Of a stretch of DNA of 22,673 nucleotides, positions 4,096 through 11,936 are shown one piece after another (the stretch's first letter is position 1; each line of letters begins with the position of its first letter). Source of the stretch: a virus. The DNA lies in IMG/VR virus record IMGVR_UViG_3300047553_000021, positions 1 to 22,673 of that record; one strand, given 5' to 3'. A program made the position numbers and the translations under genes. The notes under the pieces are model-generated. The model was not told the origin of the DNA, did no database searches, and worked only from the letters and a program-made list of their open reading frames with translations.

Positions 4096-6280
4096 TCCAA
4101 CAGGAATAGTGGCTGCTGCGGCAGTTGCAGTAGGCGGCTCTGCCAAAGATAAGAGCAGCGCCGATGTGCTGGCCACCGCCCGCACCCGCCTTGACATGGC
4201 CATCTCGGCGTTGTCCGAGTCCCGTGAAGACGAACTTGACGACTTGCGCTTTTATGCCGCGTCACCGGACAACCAATGGCAGTGGCCCGCCGATGTGTTG
4301 GCCACCCGTGGTGCCGTGCAGGGTCAAACGATCAACGCACGCCCCTGTTTGACCATCAACAAGCTGCCACAGCACGTCCATCAGGTCACCAACGAGCAAC
4401 GCCAAAACCGCCCACAGCCCAAAGTCATCCCTGCTGACGATGCAGCCGACGAAGAAGTGGCAGAGGTCTACAACGGTGTGATTCGCCACATCGAATACAT
4501 CTCCGATGCTGACGTGGCCTACGACACAGCGTGCGAAAATCAAGTGGCCTATGGTGAAGGCTACGTGCGGATTCTGACCGAATACTGCGACGAAAAGTCG
4601 TTCGACCAAGACATCAAGATTGGTCGCATTCGCAACAGCTTCAGCGTCTACATGGACCCGCTGATTCAAGACCCCTGCGGTGCAGACGCCGAGTGGTGCT
4701 TCATCACCGAAGACATTCCTCTCAAAGAATACCAGCGTCTGTACCCCAAAGCTGCACCCATCACCACCTTGCAGACCTTGGGTGTTGGCGATCAAGAGAT
4801 TTCACAGTGGCTCAACGAGAACACTGTTCGCATCGCTGAATACTTCTACAAAGAGTACACCAACGAGACATTGAACCTGTACCCCGGCAACGTGACTGCG
4901 TTTGAAGGCACGCCCGAGGACAAGATGCTGAAAATGCAGTTCGGTGCGCCCATCAGAAGCCGTAAATCAGAGCGTTGCAAGGTCAAATGGCTCAAGATCA
5001 ACGGCTACGAAATCCTTGAGCAATCCGACTGGGCGGGTATGCACATCCCCGTGATTCGTTGCGTTGGTAACGAGTTTGAGGTCGATGGTCGCTTGTATGT
5101 GTCCGGATTGGTGCGAAACGCCAAGGACGCACAGCGCATGTACAACTACTGGGTGTCCCAAGAAGCCGAAATGTTGGCTTTGGCACCCAAGGCACCTTTC
5201 ATTGGGTACGGTGGCCAGTTTGAAGGCTACGAGATGCAATGGAAGACCGCCAACACGACCAACTGGCCGTATTTGGAGGTCAACCCAGACGTTACAGACG
5301 GTCAAGGTGCCGTTCTGCCGCTGCCACAACGCGCACAGCCGCCCATGGCGTCATCGGGTCTGTTGCAAGCCAAAGCTGGCGCATCCGACGACATCAAATC
5401 ATCGACCGGTCAGTACAACGCAGCGTTGGGCATGACATCAAACGAGCGCTCCGGCAAGGCTATCTTGGCCCGCCAGCGTGAGTCCGACATCGGCACCTAC
5501 CACTACGTTGACAACTACGCCCGCATGATCCGCTACATCGGTCGTCAACTGGTTGACCTGATCCCCAAAATCTACGACACACAGCGTGTGGCCCGCATCA
5601 TTGGTGAAGATGGTGAGTCCACCACCGCTAAGATGAACCCACAACAGCCCGAGGCGGTCAAGAAGATCGTCAACGAGCAAGGCATCGTGATTGACAAGAT
5701 TTACAACCCCGCAGTCGGCAAATATGATGTGCAGGTCATCACCGGTCCCGGCTACGCCACCAAGCGCCAAGAAGCCTTGGAAGCCATGGCCCAGTTGCTG
5801 CAAGGTAACCCACAGTTGTGGTCTGTTGCAGGCGACCTGTTTGTCAAGAACATGGACTGGCCCGGCGCACAAGAGATGGCCAAGCGGTTTGCCAAGACCA
5901 TCGACCCCAAAATTATTGGCGACGATGAAGACAATCCAGCGTTGGCTGCTGCCAAACAGCAAATGGAAGCCATGGCTCACGAACTTGAGCAAATGCACGG
6001 CATGTTGCAAAACGTTCAGCAATCGTTTGAAGCCCGCGACATCGAGGTCAAGGAATACAAGGCTCAAGTGGACGCCTACAATGCCGAAACGAACCGCCTC
6101 AAGGCTGTTCAAGCAGGCATGTCACCCGAGCAGATTCAAGACATTGTCATGGGCACGCTTCACGCAGCCATGGACACCGGCGACATTGTTGCAGGTGCAC
6201 CCATGATGCGCGAGAATGCGGAAATGCCTGAAATGGGCGAAATGCAACCCGAACAACCCATGGGAGGTATGCCTCAATGA
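4088..6280 (+). CDS. Portal protein (P22 gp1-like)
   Basis: Forms the dodecameric ring at the capsid vertex through which terminase pumps DNA and to which the tail attaches. With 730 residues it matches the P22 portal (725). The N-terminal region (about 35-130) has the P22-portal features LRFYAASPDNQW, RPCLTINKLPQHVHQVTNEQ and NRPQPKVIPAD. NSFSVYMDPLIQDPCGADAEW (around 190-210) is the typical DP..D..DA.W.F element. The C-terminal part (about 610-680) is a long helix rich in Gln, Glu and Met, as in the P22 barrel, followed by a Met/Glu/Gly/Pro tail. ATG 4088 has AGGAG (4074-4078) 9 nt upstream and overlaps the GroES-like gene by 8 nt. Confidence 0.94.
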   Translation: MADPTGIVAAAAVAVGGSAKDKSSADVLATARTRLDMAISALSESREDELDDLRFYAASPDNQWQWPADVLATRGAVQGQTINARPCLTINKLPQHVHQVTNEQRQNRPQPKVIPADDAADEEVAEVYNGVIRHIEYISDADVAYDTACENQVAYGEGYVRILTEYCDEKSFDQDIKIGRIRNSFSVYMDPLIQDPCGADAEWCFITEDIPLKEYQRLYPKAAPITTLQTLGVGDQEISQWLNENTVRIAEYFYKEYTNETLNLYPGNVTAFEGTPEDKMLKMQFGAPIRSRKSERCKVKWLKINGYEILEQSDWAGMHIPVIRCVGNEFEVDGRLYVSGLVRNAKDAQRMYNYWVSQEAEMLALAPKAPFIGYGGQFEGYEMQWKTANTTNWPYLEVNPDVTDGQGAVLPLPQRAQPPMASSGLLQAKAGASDDIKSSTGQYNAALGMTSNERSGKAILARQRESDIGTYHYVDNYARMIRYIGRQLVDLIPKIYDTQRVARIIGEDGESTTAKMNPQQPEAVKKIVNEQGIVIDKIYNPAVGKYDVQVITGPGYATKRQEALEAMAQLLQGNPQLWSVAGDLFVKNMDWPGAQEMAKRFAKTIDPKIIGDDEDNPALAAAKQQMEAMAHELEQMHGMLQNVQQSFEARDIEVKEYKAQVDAYNAETNRLKAVQAGMSPEQIQDIVMGTLHAAMDTGDIVAGAPMMRENAEMPEMGEMQPEQPMGGMPQ

Positions 6281-6642
6281 GCAAAGCAGCAGATTTTGTA
6301 GGATTACTGTTTCTCGCCCGCGACGTGGCGCATTCGGTGCATTTGAACACCCGCAGTTTTTCCAAACACATGGCGCTTAATGCGTTTTATGACGGCATCA
6401 TTGATCACGCTGACGCGTTTGCTGAAGCCTACCAAGGCCGTCACGGTCTAATTGGCCCCATCAGCTTGATGTCTGCCAAGAAAACTGGCAATATCACGGA
6501 ATTCTTGGAAGATTCGTTGGCCGACATCGAGAAAATGCGGTATGAGGTGTGCGACAAGTCGGACTCATCATTGCAGCAGTTGATCGACAACATCGTTGAA
6601 CTGTATCTGACCACGTTGTACAAACTCAAATTCTTAGCATAA
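6277..6642 (+). CDS. DUF5856-like all-helical protein
   Basis: A 121-residue protein starting on the portal stop (ATGA at 6277-6280) with GGGAGG (6262-6267) as ribosome site inside the portal end. Residues 13-58 hold ARDVAHSVHLNTRSFSKHMA and FYDGIIDHADAFAEAYQGRHG; the C terminus is IVELYLTTLYKLKFLA. I recognise this as DUF5856, found in many phages beside head genes. The H..H...SF..H.A...FYD...D..D..AE..QG pattern resembles the first half of Dps/ferritin-like four-helix proteins, so a ferritin-like fold is plausible, but that is inference and metal binding is unproven. Four helices can be drawn. The role in the virion or in host takeover is unknown. Confidence 0.8.
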   Translation: MSKAADFVGLLFLARDVAHSVHLNTRSFSKHMALNAFYDGIIDHADAFAEAYQGRHGLIGPISLMSAKKTGNITEFLEDSLADIEKMRYEVCDKSDSSLQQLIDNIVELYLTTLYKLKFLA

Positions 6643-6651
6643 GGAACCATC

Positions 6652-6918
6652 ATGGCATATTACAAACAAGGTAATGCTGACTCGCAAATCAAAGTCGGCT
6701 TCGGCAAAATCTACGGTGTGTTTGTTTCAAGCACATCAAGCGGCACATTTGCGTTGTATGACACCGCAACCAGCAGCACCAGCGATCCAAAAATTGTGAA
6801 TACTGTCACCGTGGCTGCGGGCACTCAATATGTCAGCTTTCCCGTTGGCGTGAGTTTCAACAAAGGTCTATACATCGACATTGCCAACACGATTGAGTAC
6901 ACTGTCGTTTACGAATAA
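6652..6918 (+). CDS. Small beta-rich virion-type protein
   Basis: An 88-residue protein, start MAYYKQGNADSQIKVGFGKI. It is rich in Ser, Thr, Val and Gly and alternates polar and hydrophobic residues, which suggests a beta-sandwich. Its C-terminal part (AAGTQYVSFPVGVSFNKGLY, then IEYTVVYE) resembles small proteins encoded between portal and scaffold genes of many phages. No enzyme motif is present. A minor capsid or decoration role is a guess from position. AAGGA just upstream is a good ribosome site. A 51-nt gap with two hairpins separates it from the scaffold gene. Confidence 0.75.
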   Translation: MAYYKQGNADSQIKVGFGKIYGVFVSSTSSGTFALYDTATSSTSDPKIVNTVTVAAGTQYVSFPVGVSFNKGLYIDIANTIEYTVVYE

Positions 6919-6931
6919 CCCCAAACCCGTA

Positions 6932-6963
6932 CTGATGCGGCTCATCAGGGAATCTAAGGATTC
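6932..6963 (+). promoter_or_regulatory. Two adjacent hairpins, the second covering the scaffold ribosome site
   Basis: CTGATG (6932-6937) pairs with CATCAG (6943-6948) over a 5-nt loop. Directly after it GAATC (6950-6954) pairs with GATTC (6959-6963) over the loop TAAG. The scaffold ribosome site AAGGA (6956-6960) lies in that loop and the 3' arm, 9 nt before ATG 6970. This could reduce scaffold translation or tie it to ribosomes from upstream; scaffold autoregulation is known in P22, but this mechanism is inference. Confidence 0.45.
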
Positions 6964-6969
6964 GAGCAA

Positions 6970-7773
6970 ATGGATGAAGAAGTCCAAAACTTAGCGGAAG
7001 TAGTACCCGCGCCAGCAACGGAAGTGACGGCCACTCCTGAAGCTGAAGTAAATGCGCCGGAAGTCACTGCTAATGGTGAGCAAACAGATCAACCCGCGTC
7101 AAAGGTATTCACGCAGGAAGAACTTGATGCAGCTATTGGTAAACGGCTTGCGAGAGAGCAACGTAAATGGGAGCGAGAGCAACAAGCGCGTTTGAAAGAA
7201 CAGCAACTGTTGCAAGCAGTCCCTCAAGGTGCACCAACGCGTGATCAGTACGACTCTGATGAAGCCTATGCGGAAGCATTGGCCACAGTCAAAGCCGAAC
7301 AACTGGTTCATCAGCGTAAGCAACAAGAGGAACAGCGAAAAATTCTTGCTGCGTATGAGGAAAGTGAAGAAAAGGCCCGGGACAAATACGATGACTTCGA
7401 CCAAGTCACCCGTAACCCAAACCTGCCGATCACTCAAGTCATGCTCGAAGCGATCCAGTCTTCGGACATTGGACCCGATGTAGCCTACTACCTTGGAACC
7501 AATCCCAAAGAGGCCGACCGTATCGCCAGTTTGTCGCCCTATCTGCAAGCAAAAGAAATTGGGAAGATCGAAGTGAAAATCGCTTCTAATCCTCCTGTGA
7601 AAAAAACTTCATCTGCGCCAGCACCAATTAACCCGGTGACTGCCCGTGGTGCAACACCTGCTGTGTATGACACGACTGACCCTCGCTCGTCGAAGGCCAT
7701 GACTGACTCAGAGTGGATTGCAGCCGAACGGCAGCGCCAAATTAAGAAGTACCAAGCACAGATGACCCGCTAA
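6970..7773 (+). CDS. Capsid scaffolding protein
   Basis: Guides coat assembly and is absent from the mature head. It has 267 residues (P22 gp8 has 303). The first 45 residues are acidic and rich in Ala, Glu and Pro. FTQEELDAAIGKRLAREQRK (about 47-66) starts a long charged coiled coil (to about 135), a hallmark of phage scaffolds. The C terminus is a basic helix (SEWIAAERQRQIKKYQAQMTR region), as in P22, where a basic C-terminal helix-turn-helix binds coat. Position between portal and coat fits. Translation may be limited by the hairpin over its ribosome site. Confidence 0.88.
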   Translation: MDEEVQNLAEVVPAPATEVTATPEAEVNAPEVTANGEQTDQPASKVFTQEELDAAIGKRLAREQRKWEREQQARLKEQQLLQAVPQGAPTRDQYDSDEAYAEALATVKAEQLVHQRKQQEEQRKILAAYEESEEKARDKYDDFDQVTRNPNLPITQVMLEAIQSSDIGPDVAYYLGTNPKEADRIASLSPYLQAKEIGKIEVKIASNPPVKKTSSAPAPINPVTARGATPAVYDTTDPRSSKAMTDSEWIAAERQRQIKKYQAQMTR

Positions 7774-7790
7774 TTTTATAAAGGACCAAA

Positions 7791-8999
7791 ATGTCTAATA
7801 GCATCTTAACCATTGACATGATCACCCGTAAGGCTCTCGAAATCCTTGAGAACAATCTGGTGATTACCCGTAACGTGAACCGTCAGTACGACGACAGCTT
7901 CGCTGTTGAAGGCGCAAAAATCGGTTCTACATTGCGTATCCGTTTGCCCGACCGCGCTCTGGTAACTGACGGTGCCGCCTTGCAAGTTCAAGACGACAAC
8001 GAACAGTTCACCACTTTGACTGTTTCCAGCCAAAAGCACATCGGTGTGAACTTCACATCTGCTGAATTGACCATGCAATTGGACGACTTCGCAGAGCGTG
8101 TGTTGAAGCCTCGTATCAGCCAATTGGCATCTAGCGTTGACGCTGACGTTGCCAACGCTTATAAGTACATCGGTAACTCCGTTGGTACTCCCGGCACTAC
8201 TCCTGCAACTTCTTTGGTCTTGTTGCAAGCCCAACAAAAGTTGAACGAAAACGCTGCTGTGATGTCTCCACGTTACGCTACTGTGAACCCTGCCGCCAAC
8301 GCTGGCTTGGTTGAAGGTTTGAAAGGTCTGTTCAACCCAACAGACGTGATCAGCCGTCAATTCAAGAACGGTATGATGGGTGAAAACGTGTTGGGCTTCG
8401 AGGAAGTCAACATGTCTCAATCTATCAAGCAGTTCACAACTGGTTCACGTACAGCCACCGGCGGTACAACTTCTGCTGCTGTGACTACCGAAGGTGCAAC
8501 CACCATCGCTATCACCGGCGCAGGCGCTAACGCCACCATCAAAACTGGTGACGTGTTCACCGTTGCTGACTGCTACGCTGTCAACCCACAAACTCGCGAA
8601 TCAACCGGTTCGTTGTTCCAGTTCGTCGCTGCTGCTGACGTGACTTTGAACGGCTCTGGCGCTGGTAACGTGACCGTTGCTGCAATGTACTCAGCATCTA
8701 ACGCTCTGGCTACTGTGGACGTGTTGCCACAAACCAGCAAAGCCGTTGTGTTCGTTGGTACCGCTTCAACTCAGTACCCACAAAACTTGGTGTACCACAA
8801 AGACGCCATCACTTTCGCAACTGCTGACTTGTTGTTGCCACAAGGTGTGGACATGGCTGCCCGTGCTGTGCACAATGGCATCAGCTTGCGCGTTGTTCGT
8901 CAATACGACATCAACAACGACCGCTTGCCTTGCCGCGTGGACGTGTTGTACGGTTACAGCACTATCCGTCCTCAAATGGGCGTGCGCCTCTGGGGCTAA
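7791..8999 (+). CDS. Major capsid protein (P22 coat-like)
   Basis: Main shell protein, 402 residues (P22 gp5 has 430). N-terminal residues MSNSILTIDMITRKALEILE and NLVITRNVNRQYDDSF, the element GSTLRIRLPDRA (46-57), SSQKHIGVNFTSAELTMQLD and DDFAERVLKPRISQLAS are typical of the P22 coat family (HK97 fold). The C-terminal part carries NLVYHKDAITFATADLLLPQ and ISLRVVRQYDINNDRLPCRV, both characteristic. An Ala/Thr/Gly-rich middle (about 215-250) is where the family carries its inserted domain. Codon choice leans to TTG, CGT, GCT and GGT more evenly than in neighbours, which fits very high expression. AAAGGA precedes ATG 7791, and a strong terminator follows. Confidence 0.95.
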   Translation: MSNSILTIDMITRKALEILENNLVITRNVNRQYDDSFAVEGAKIGSTLRIRLPDRALVTDGAALQVQDDNEQFTTLTVSSQKHIGVNFTSAELTMQLDDFAERVLKPRISQLASSVDADVANAYKYIGNSVGTPGTTPATSLVLLQAQQKLNENAAVMSPRYATVNPAANAGLVEGLKGLFNPTDVISRQFKNGMMGENVLGFEEVNMSQSIKQFTTGSRTATGGTTSAAVTTEGATTIAITGAGANATIKTGDVFTVADCYAVNPQTRESTGSLFQFVAAADVTLNGSGAGNVTVAAMYSASNALATVDVLPQTSKAVVFVGTASTQYPQNLVYHKDAITFATADLLLPQGVDMAARAVHNGISLRVVRQYDINNDRLPCRVDVLYGYSTIRPQMGVRLWG

Positions 9000-9007
9000 A
9001 CCGAAAT

Positions 9008-9029
9008 GGAGGCTTCGGCCTCCTTTCTT
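9008..9029 (+). terminator. Intrinsic terminator after the coat gene
   Basis: GGAGGC (9008-9013), loop TTCG, GCCTCC (9018-9023), then TTTCTT. The stem is perfect, and the C-TTCG-G tetraloop is especially stable. It lies 8 bases after the coat stop. The next gene starts 28 bases later with no visible promoter between, so read-through probably supplies downstream genes at reduced level. Confidence 0.85.
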
Positions 9030-9056
9030 GTCAAATCTTTTTAAAGGAAATTTATC

Positions 9057-9467
9057 ATGGCATTACCAAACGGCGCAGGCGGTTACCAAGTTGGTGACGG
9101 CAATACAAACGAAGTTAGCATGGGCGTTCAAGCTGCTCCTCCGACAGCTACAGCTACAGCTACTTTGACTACAGCTCAAATCACTGGCGGCATTTTGTTG
9201 GGTTCCCCCGGCTCATCCGCTGCTGCTTACACTCTGCCTACAGGCACTAGCCTCGATACAGCAGTGCCTAGCGCAAAAGTGAATAGCTCATTCGACTTCA
9301 GCGTGATCAACGTTGACGGTTCTTCTTCTGGCGTCATCACAATGACTGCTGGTACAGGTTGGACTATTGTAGGCTTGGCTACTATCGCTGCTACTGCAGG
9401 CACTGCAGGTAAGTTCCGTTGCCGTCGTACTGGCGAAGGCACTTGGACTTTGTACCGCTTGGCTTAA
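9057..9467 (+). CDS. Probable capsid decoration or head-fibre protein
   Basis: A 136-residue, Thr/Ala/Gly-rich protein lying directly after the coat gene. After a short N-terminal arm it has ATATATLTTAQITGGILLGS (31-50), YTLPTGTSLDTAVPS (58-72), FDFSVINVDG (79-88), GVITMTAGTGWTIVG (92-106) and the end FRCRRTGEGTWTLYRLA. This is a recurrent beta-rich domain of phage capsid-surface and fibre proteins (TLT..Q...G, LPTG..L, F.....N, vT...GtGWT.vG, FR.RRTG....YRLA). A decoration role is inferred from position and composition. The gene sits between two strong terminators, so its dosage is probably set separately from coat. Upstream AAAGGA is a good ribosome site. Confidence 0.78.
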   Translation: MALPNGAGGYQVGDGNTNEVSMGVQAAPPTATATATLTTAQITGGILLGSPGSSAAAYTLPTGTSLDTAVPSAKVNSSFDFSVINVDGSSSGVITMTAGTGWTIVGLATIAATAGTAGKFRCRRTGEGTWTLYRLA

Positions 9468-9480
9468 TAAAAGCGAACCT

Positions 9481-9507
9481 AAAGGGGGCCTTCGGGTCCC
9501 CTTTTTT
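9481..9507 (+). terminator. Intrinsic terminator after the decoration gene
   Basis: A 10-bp stem AAAGGGGGCC / GGTCCCCTTT (9481-9490 and 9495-9504, one G-T pair) with a TTCG loop continues into a T-run to 9507. It shares the TTCG loop of the terminator after the coat gene. The tail genes follow at once with no visible promoter, so it is probably leaky. Confidence 0.88.
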
Positions 9508-9518
9508 AAGGAATAAAT

Positions 9519-9761
9519 ATGGCAGTTATTTACATGACTCACCCCATCCATGGCGCAAAAGTTGCCACCATGGAAATGGAAGCAGTTGCTGATGAAGAAA
9601 ACGGTTGGGTGCGATATACTCCAGAAACGCCTTCTATTCAGGAAGAAGCGGCTCCGAAACAGGAAGTTAAAAAACGTGGTCGCAAGGCCGCTGAAGCAGA
9701 ACAACCCGCAGCCGAAGAAGTGCCTGAATTTTTAGCACCGCAGGCTGATCAAGGAGAGTAA
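9519..9761 (+). CDS. Small conserved phage protein, MAVIYM..H family
   Basis: An 80-residue protein. The first 33 residues (MAVIYMTHPIHGAKVATMEM, then ENGWVRYTP) look conserved; small phage proteins starting MAVIYM.HP.HG.KVA are common beside gp4-like genes. The rest is a charged, Pro/Glu/Lys-rich tail with a basic KKRGRKAAEAE patch (51-61), likely unstructured. The function is unknown. In marine and freshwater phages such proteins lie between capsid and tail genes. AAGGA (upstream of 9519) supports the start, and the stop is one base before the next ATG. Confidence 0.72.
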   Translation: MAVIYMTHPIHGAKVATMEMEAVADEENGWVRYTPETPSIQEEAAPKQEVKKRGRKAAEAEQPAAEEVPEFLAPQADQGE

Positions 9762-9762
9762 T

Positions 9763-10494
9763 ATGGCAACGTATACCGCAGGCGATCAGATCAACAGAGC
9801 GTTGCGATTGCTAGGTGTGCTTGCTGAAGGTGAGACACCCACGGCCCAGATGTCGGAAGACGCGCTGATGGCTCTCAACCAAATGATTGACTCTTGGAAC
9901 ACCGAACGACTTTCGGTGTTTTCCACGATTGACCAAATCGTTGAATGGCCAGTCGGCTCAATCAACGAAACTCTTGGCCCCACCGGTTCATTGGTGCGAA
10001 CAAACGGCACCGCCGTGCGCCCAATTCTGGTTGATGACGCCACGTATTTCAAAGACCCGAGCACAGGTGTGTCTTATGGGATCAAGCTGATCAATCAGCA
10101 ACAGTACGACGGGATTGCCGTCAAAACTGTGACCTCGACTTATCCGCAGGTATTGTTTGTCAACAACACCTTCCCCGATATTGACATGTTCATCTACCCG
10201 CGCCCAACGCGGTTGCTGGAATGGCATTTCATCAGCGTTGAAGAGTTGACACAACCTGCTGCGCTTACAACCGAGTTGCACTTCCCACCCGGGTACATGC
10301 GTGCCTTTGCGTACAACCTCGCAATGGAAATTGCACCCGAGTTTGGTGTTGAACCCTCACCCCAAGTGCAACGCATCGCAATGACATCCAAGCGCGATCT
10401 CAAACGCATCAACAACCCTGATGATGTGATGTCAATGCCTTACGCCATTGTGGCCACACGTCAACGTTACAACATCTACGCTGGTAACTACTGA
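9763..10494 (+). CDS. Tail accessory / head completion protein (P22 gp4-like)
   Basis: In P22, gp4 binds under the portal after packaging and begins tail assembly. This 243-residue protein (P22 gp4 has 166) begins MATYTAGDQINRALRLLGVL, then ETPTAQMSEDALMALNQMID and SWNTERLSVF, the standard start of this family. The C-terminal part has FPPGYMRAFAYNLAMEIAPE and SKRDLKRIN. The extra length relative to P22 is normal for the group that includes beta-strand inserts in the middle. AAGGAG lies directly before ATG 9763. The stop shares one base with the next gene (TGATG at 10492-10496). Confidence 0.88.
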   Translation: MATYTAGDQINRALRLLGVLAEGETPTAQMSEDALMALNQMIDSWNTERLSVFSTIDQIVEWPVGSINETLGPTGSLVRTNGTAVRPILVDDATYFKDPSTGVSYGIKLINQQQYDGIAVKTVTSTYPQVLFVNNTFPDIDMFIYPRPTRLLEWHFISVEELTQPAALTTELHFPPGYMRAFAYNLAMEIAPEFGVEPSPQVQRIAMTSKRDLKRINNPDDVMSMPYAIVATRQRYNIYAGNY

Positions 10495-11936
10495 TGAAAA
10501 GTCCGATCCTTGGTGCAAGCTATGTGGCCCGCAGCGTCAATGCTGCGGACAACCGCATGGTGAACCTTTTCCCCGAGTTGGTCCCCGAAGGTGGCAAAGA
10601 ACCTGCGTTCTTGAGCCGCTGCCCGGGGCTGCGCCGCAAGGCGACGGTTGGCACAGGTCCGATTCGTGGATTGTGGCAAACCAAAGGAGTCATGTATGCG
10701 GTGTCAGGCGACACCTTTTACAAGGTCGAGACATACGGTAGAACACGCCTCAAAGGCACAGCAATCGGCACGGTGACAGGTACTGGGCCTGTGTCCATGT
10801 CTGACAACGGCACGCAGATTTTTATCGCCTGCAATCCTGATGGATTCATTTACAACATCGTCACCGAAGTCTTTGCCCAGATCACAGACCCCGATTTCCC
10901 CGGCGCTGTAACCGTGGGCTATTTGGACGGCTACTTTGTGTTCAACGAACCCGACAGTTCCCGCGTGTGGGTGACTGCATTGCTCGATGGTCTATCGGTT
11001 GACCCGTTGGACTTTGCAAGCGCCGAGGGCGATCCTGATGGTTTGGTGTCTTTGATTGTTGACCACCGTGAAGCGTGGCTCTTTGGCACCAACTCAATCG
11101 AGGTTTGGTATGACGCAGGGCTGCCAGACTTCCCCCTACAGCGCATCCAAGGCGCTTTTAACGAGATTGGTTGTGCTGCCGCATATTCGGTGGCCAAACT
11201 CGACAATGGTGTGTTTTGGCTAGGTGCTGATGCCCGTGGTCGTGGTATTGTCTATCGTGCCAATGGGTATACAGGTCAGCGCATCTCAACGCACGCTGTT
11301 GAATGGCAAATTCAGCAGTATTCCGATATTTCGGACGCAATTGCCTACACCTACCAACAAGACGGTCACGCGTTCTACGTGCTCATTTTCCCATCGGCGC
11401 AGACCACATGGGTCTACGATGTGGCTACGCAGTCATGGCATGAGCGTGCCGGTTGGTCCAATGGTGACTTTGTTCGCCATCGCTCAAACTGTCAGGTGTC
11501 TTACAACAACGAGATCATCGTAGGTGACTACGAGAACGGCAATTTGTACGCCTACGATCTTGAGGATTACACCGACAACGGCGACATCCAAAAATGGTTG
11601 CGTTCATGGCGTGCTTTGGGCACCGGTCAAAACAACCTCAAGCGTAGCGCACAACACACCTTGCAGATCGATTGTGAGTCAGGTGTGGGCACGAACACGG
11701 GTCAGGGTAGCGATCCGCAAATGATGCTACGTTGGTCTGACGATGGTGGCCACACATGGTCAAACGAGCGTTGGGTGTCAATGGGTAAGATTGGTGAATA
11801 CTACACCCGAGCAATCTTCCGTCGCCTTGGTATGACGCTAAAACTGCGTGACCGTGTCTATGAAATATCAGGCACCGATCCAGTCAAAGTCGCTATCATG
11901 GGGGCCGAACTTTATGTGACGCCTACCAATGCCTGA
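10494..11936 (+). CDS. Packaged-DNA stabilisation protein (P22 gp10-like)
   Basis: In P22, gp10 forms the tail hub below gp4. This 480-residue protein (P22 gp10 has 472) shows the family start SPILGASYVARSVNAADNRM and NLFPELVPEGGKEPAFL. Next come the pattern CPGLR and, through the middle, beta-propeller-like repeats such as VGYLDGYFVFNEPDSSRVWV and GTNSIEVWYDAG. The C-terminal part has MLRWSDDGGHTWSNERW, seen in the same family and in tail hub proteins. Translation is coupled to gp4-like by TGATG; no separate ribosome site is seen. It overlaps the fibre gene by 8 nt. Confidence 0.9.
   Translation: MKSPILGASYVARSVNAADNRMVNLFPELVPEGGKEPAFLSRCPGLRRKATVGTGPIRGLWQTKGVMYAVSGDTFYKVETYGRTRLKGTAIGTVTGTGPVSMSDNGTQIFIACNPDGFIYNIVTEVFAQITDPDFPGAVTVGYLDGYFVFNEPDSSRVWVTALLDGLSVDPLDFASAEGDPDGLVSLIVDHREAWLFGTNSIEVWYDAGLPDFPLQRIQGAFNEIGCAAAYSVAKLDNGVFWLGADARGRGIVYRANGYTGQRISTHAVEWQIQQYSDISDAIAYTYQQDGHAFYVLIFPSAQTTWVYDVATQSWHERAGWSNGDFVRHRSNCQVSYNNEIIVGDYENGNLYAYDLEDYTDNGDIQKWLRSWRALGTGQNNLKRSAQHTLQIDCESGVGTNTGQGSDPQMMLRWSDDGGHTWSNERWVSMGKIGEYYTRAIFRRLGMTLKLRDRVYEISGTDPVKVAIMGAELYVTPTNA

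Noticed and set aside
6932-6963. Hammerhead-type ribozyme (CTGATG core) before the scaffold gene
   Set aside because: The core lacks the conserved A after CUGAUG and the GAAA segment, and no third stem can be drawn. Two simple hairpins explain the sequence.
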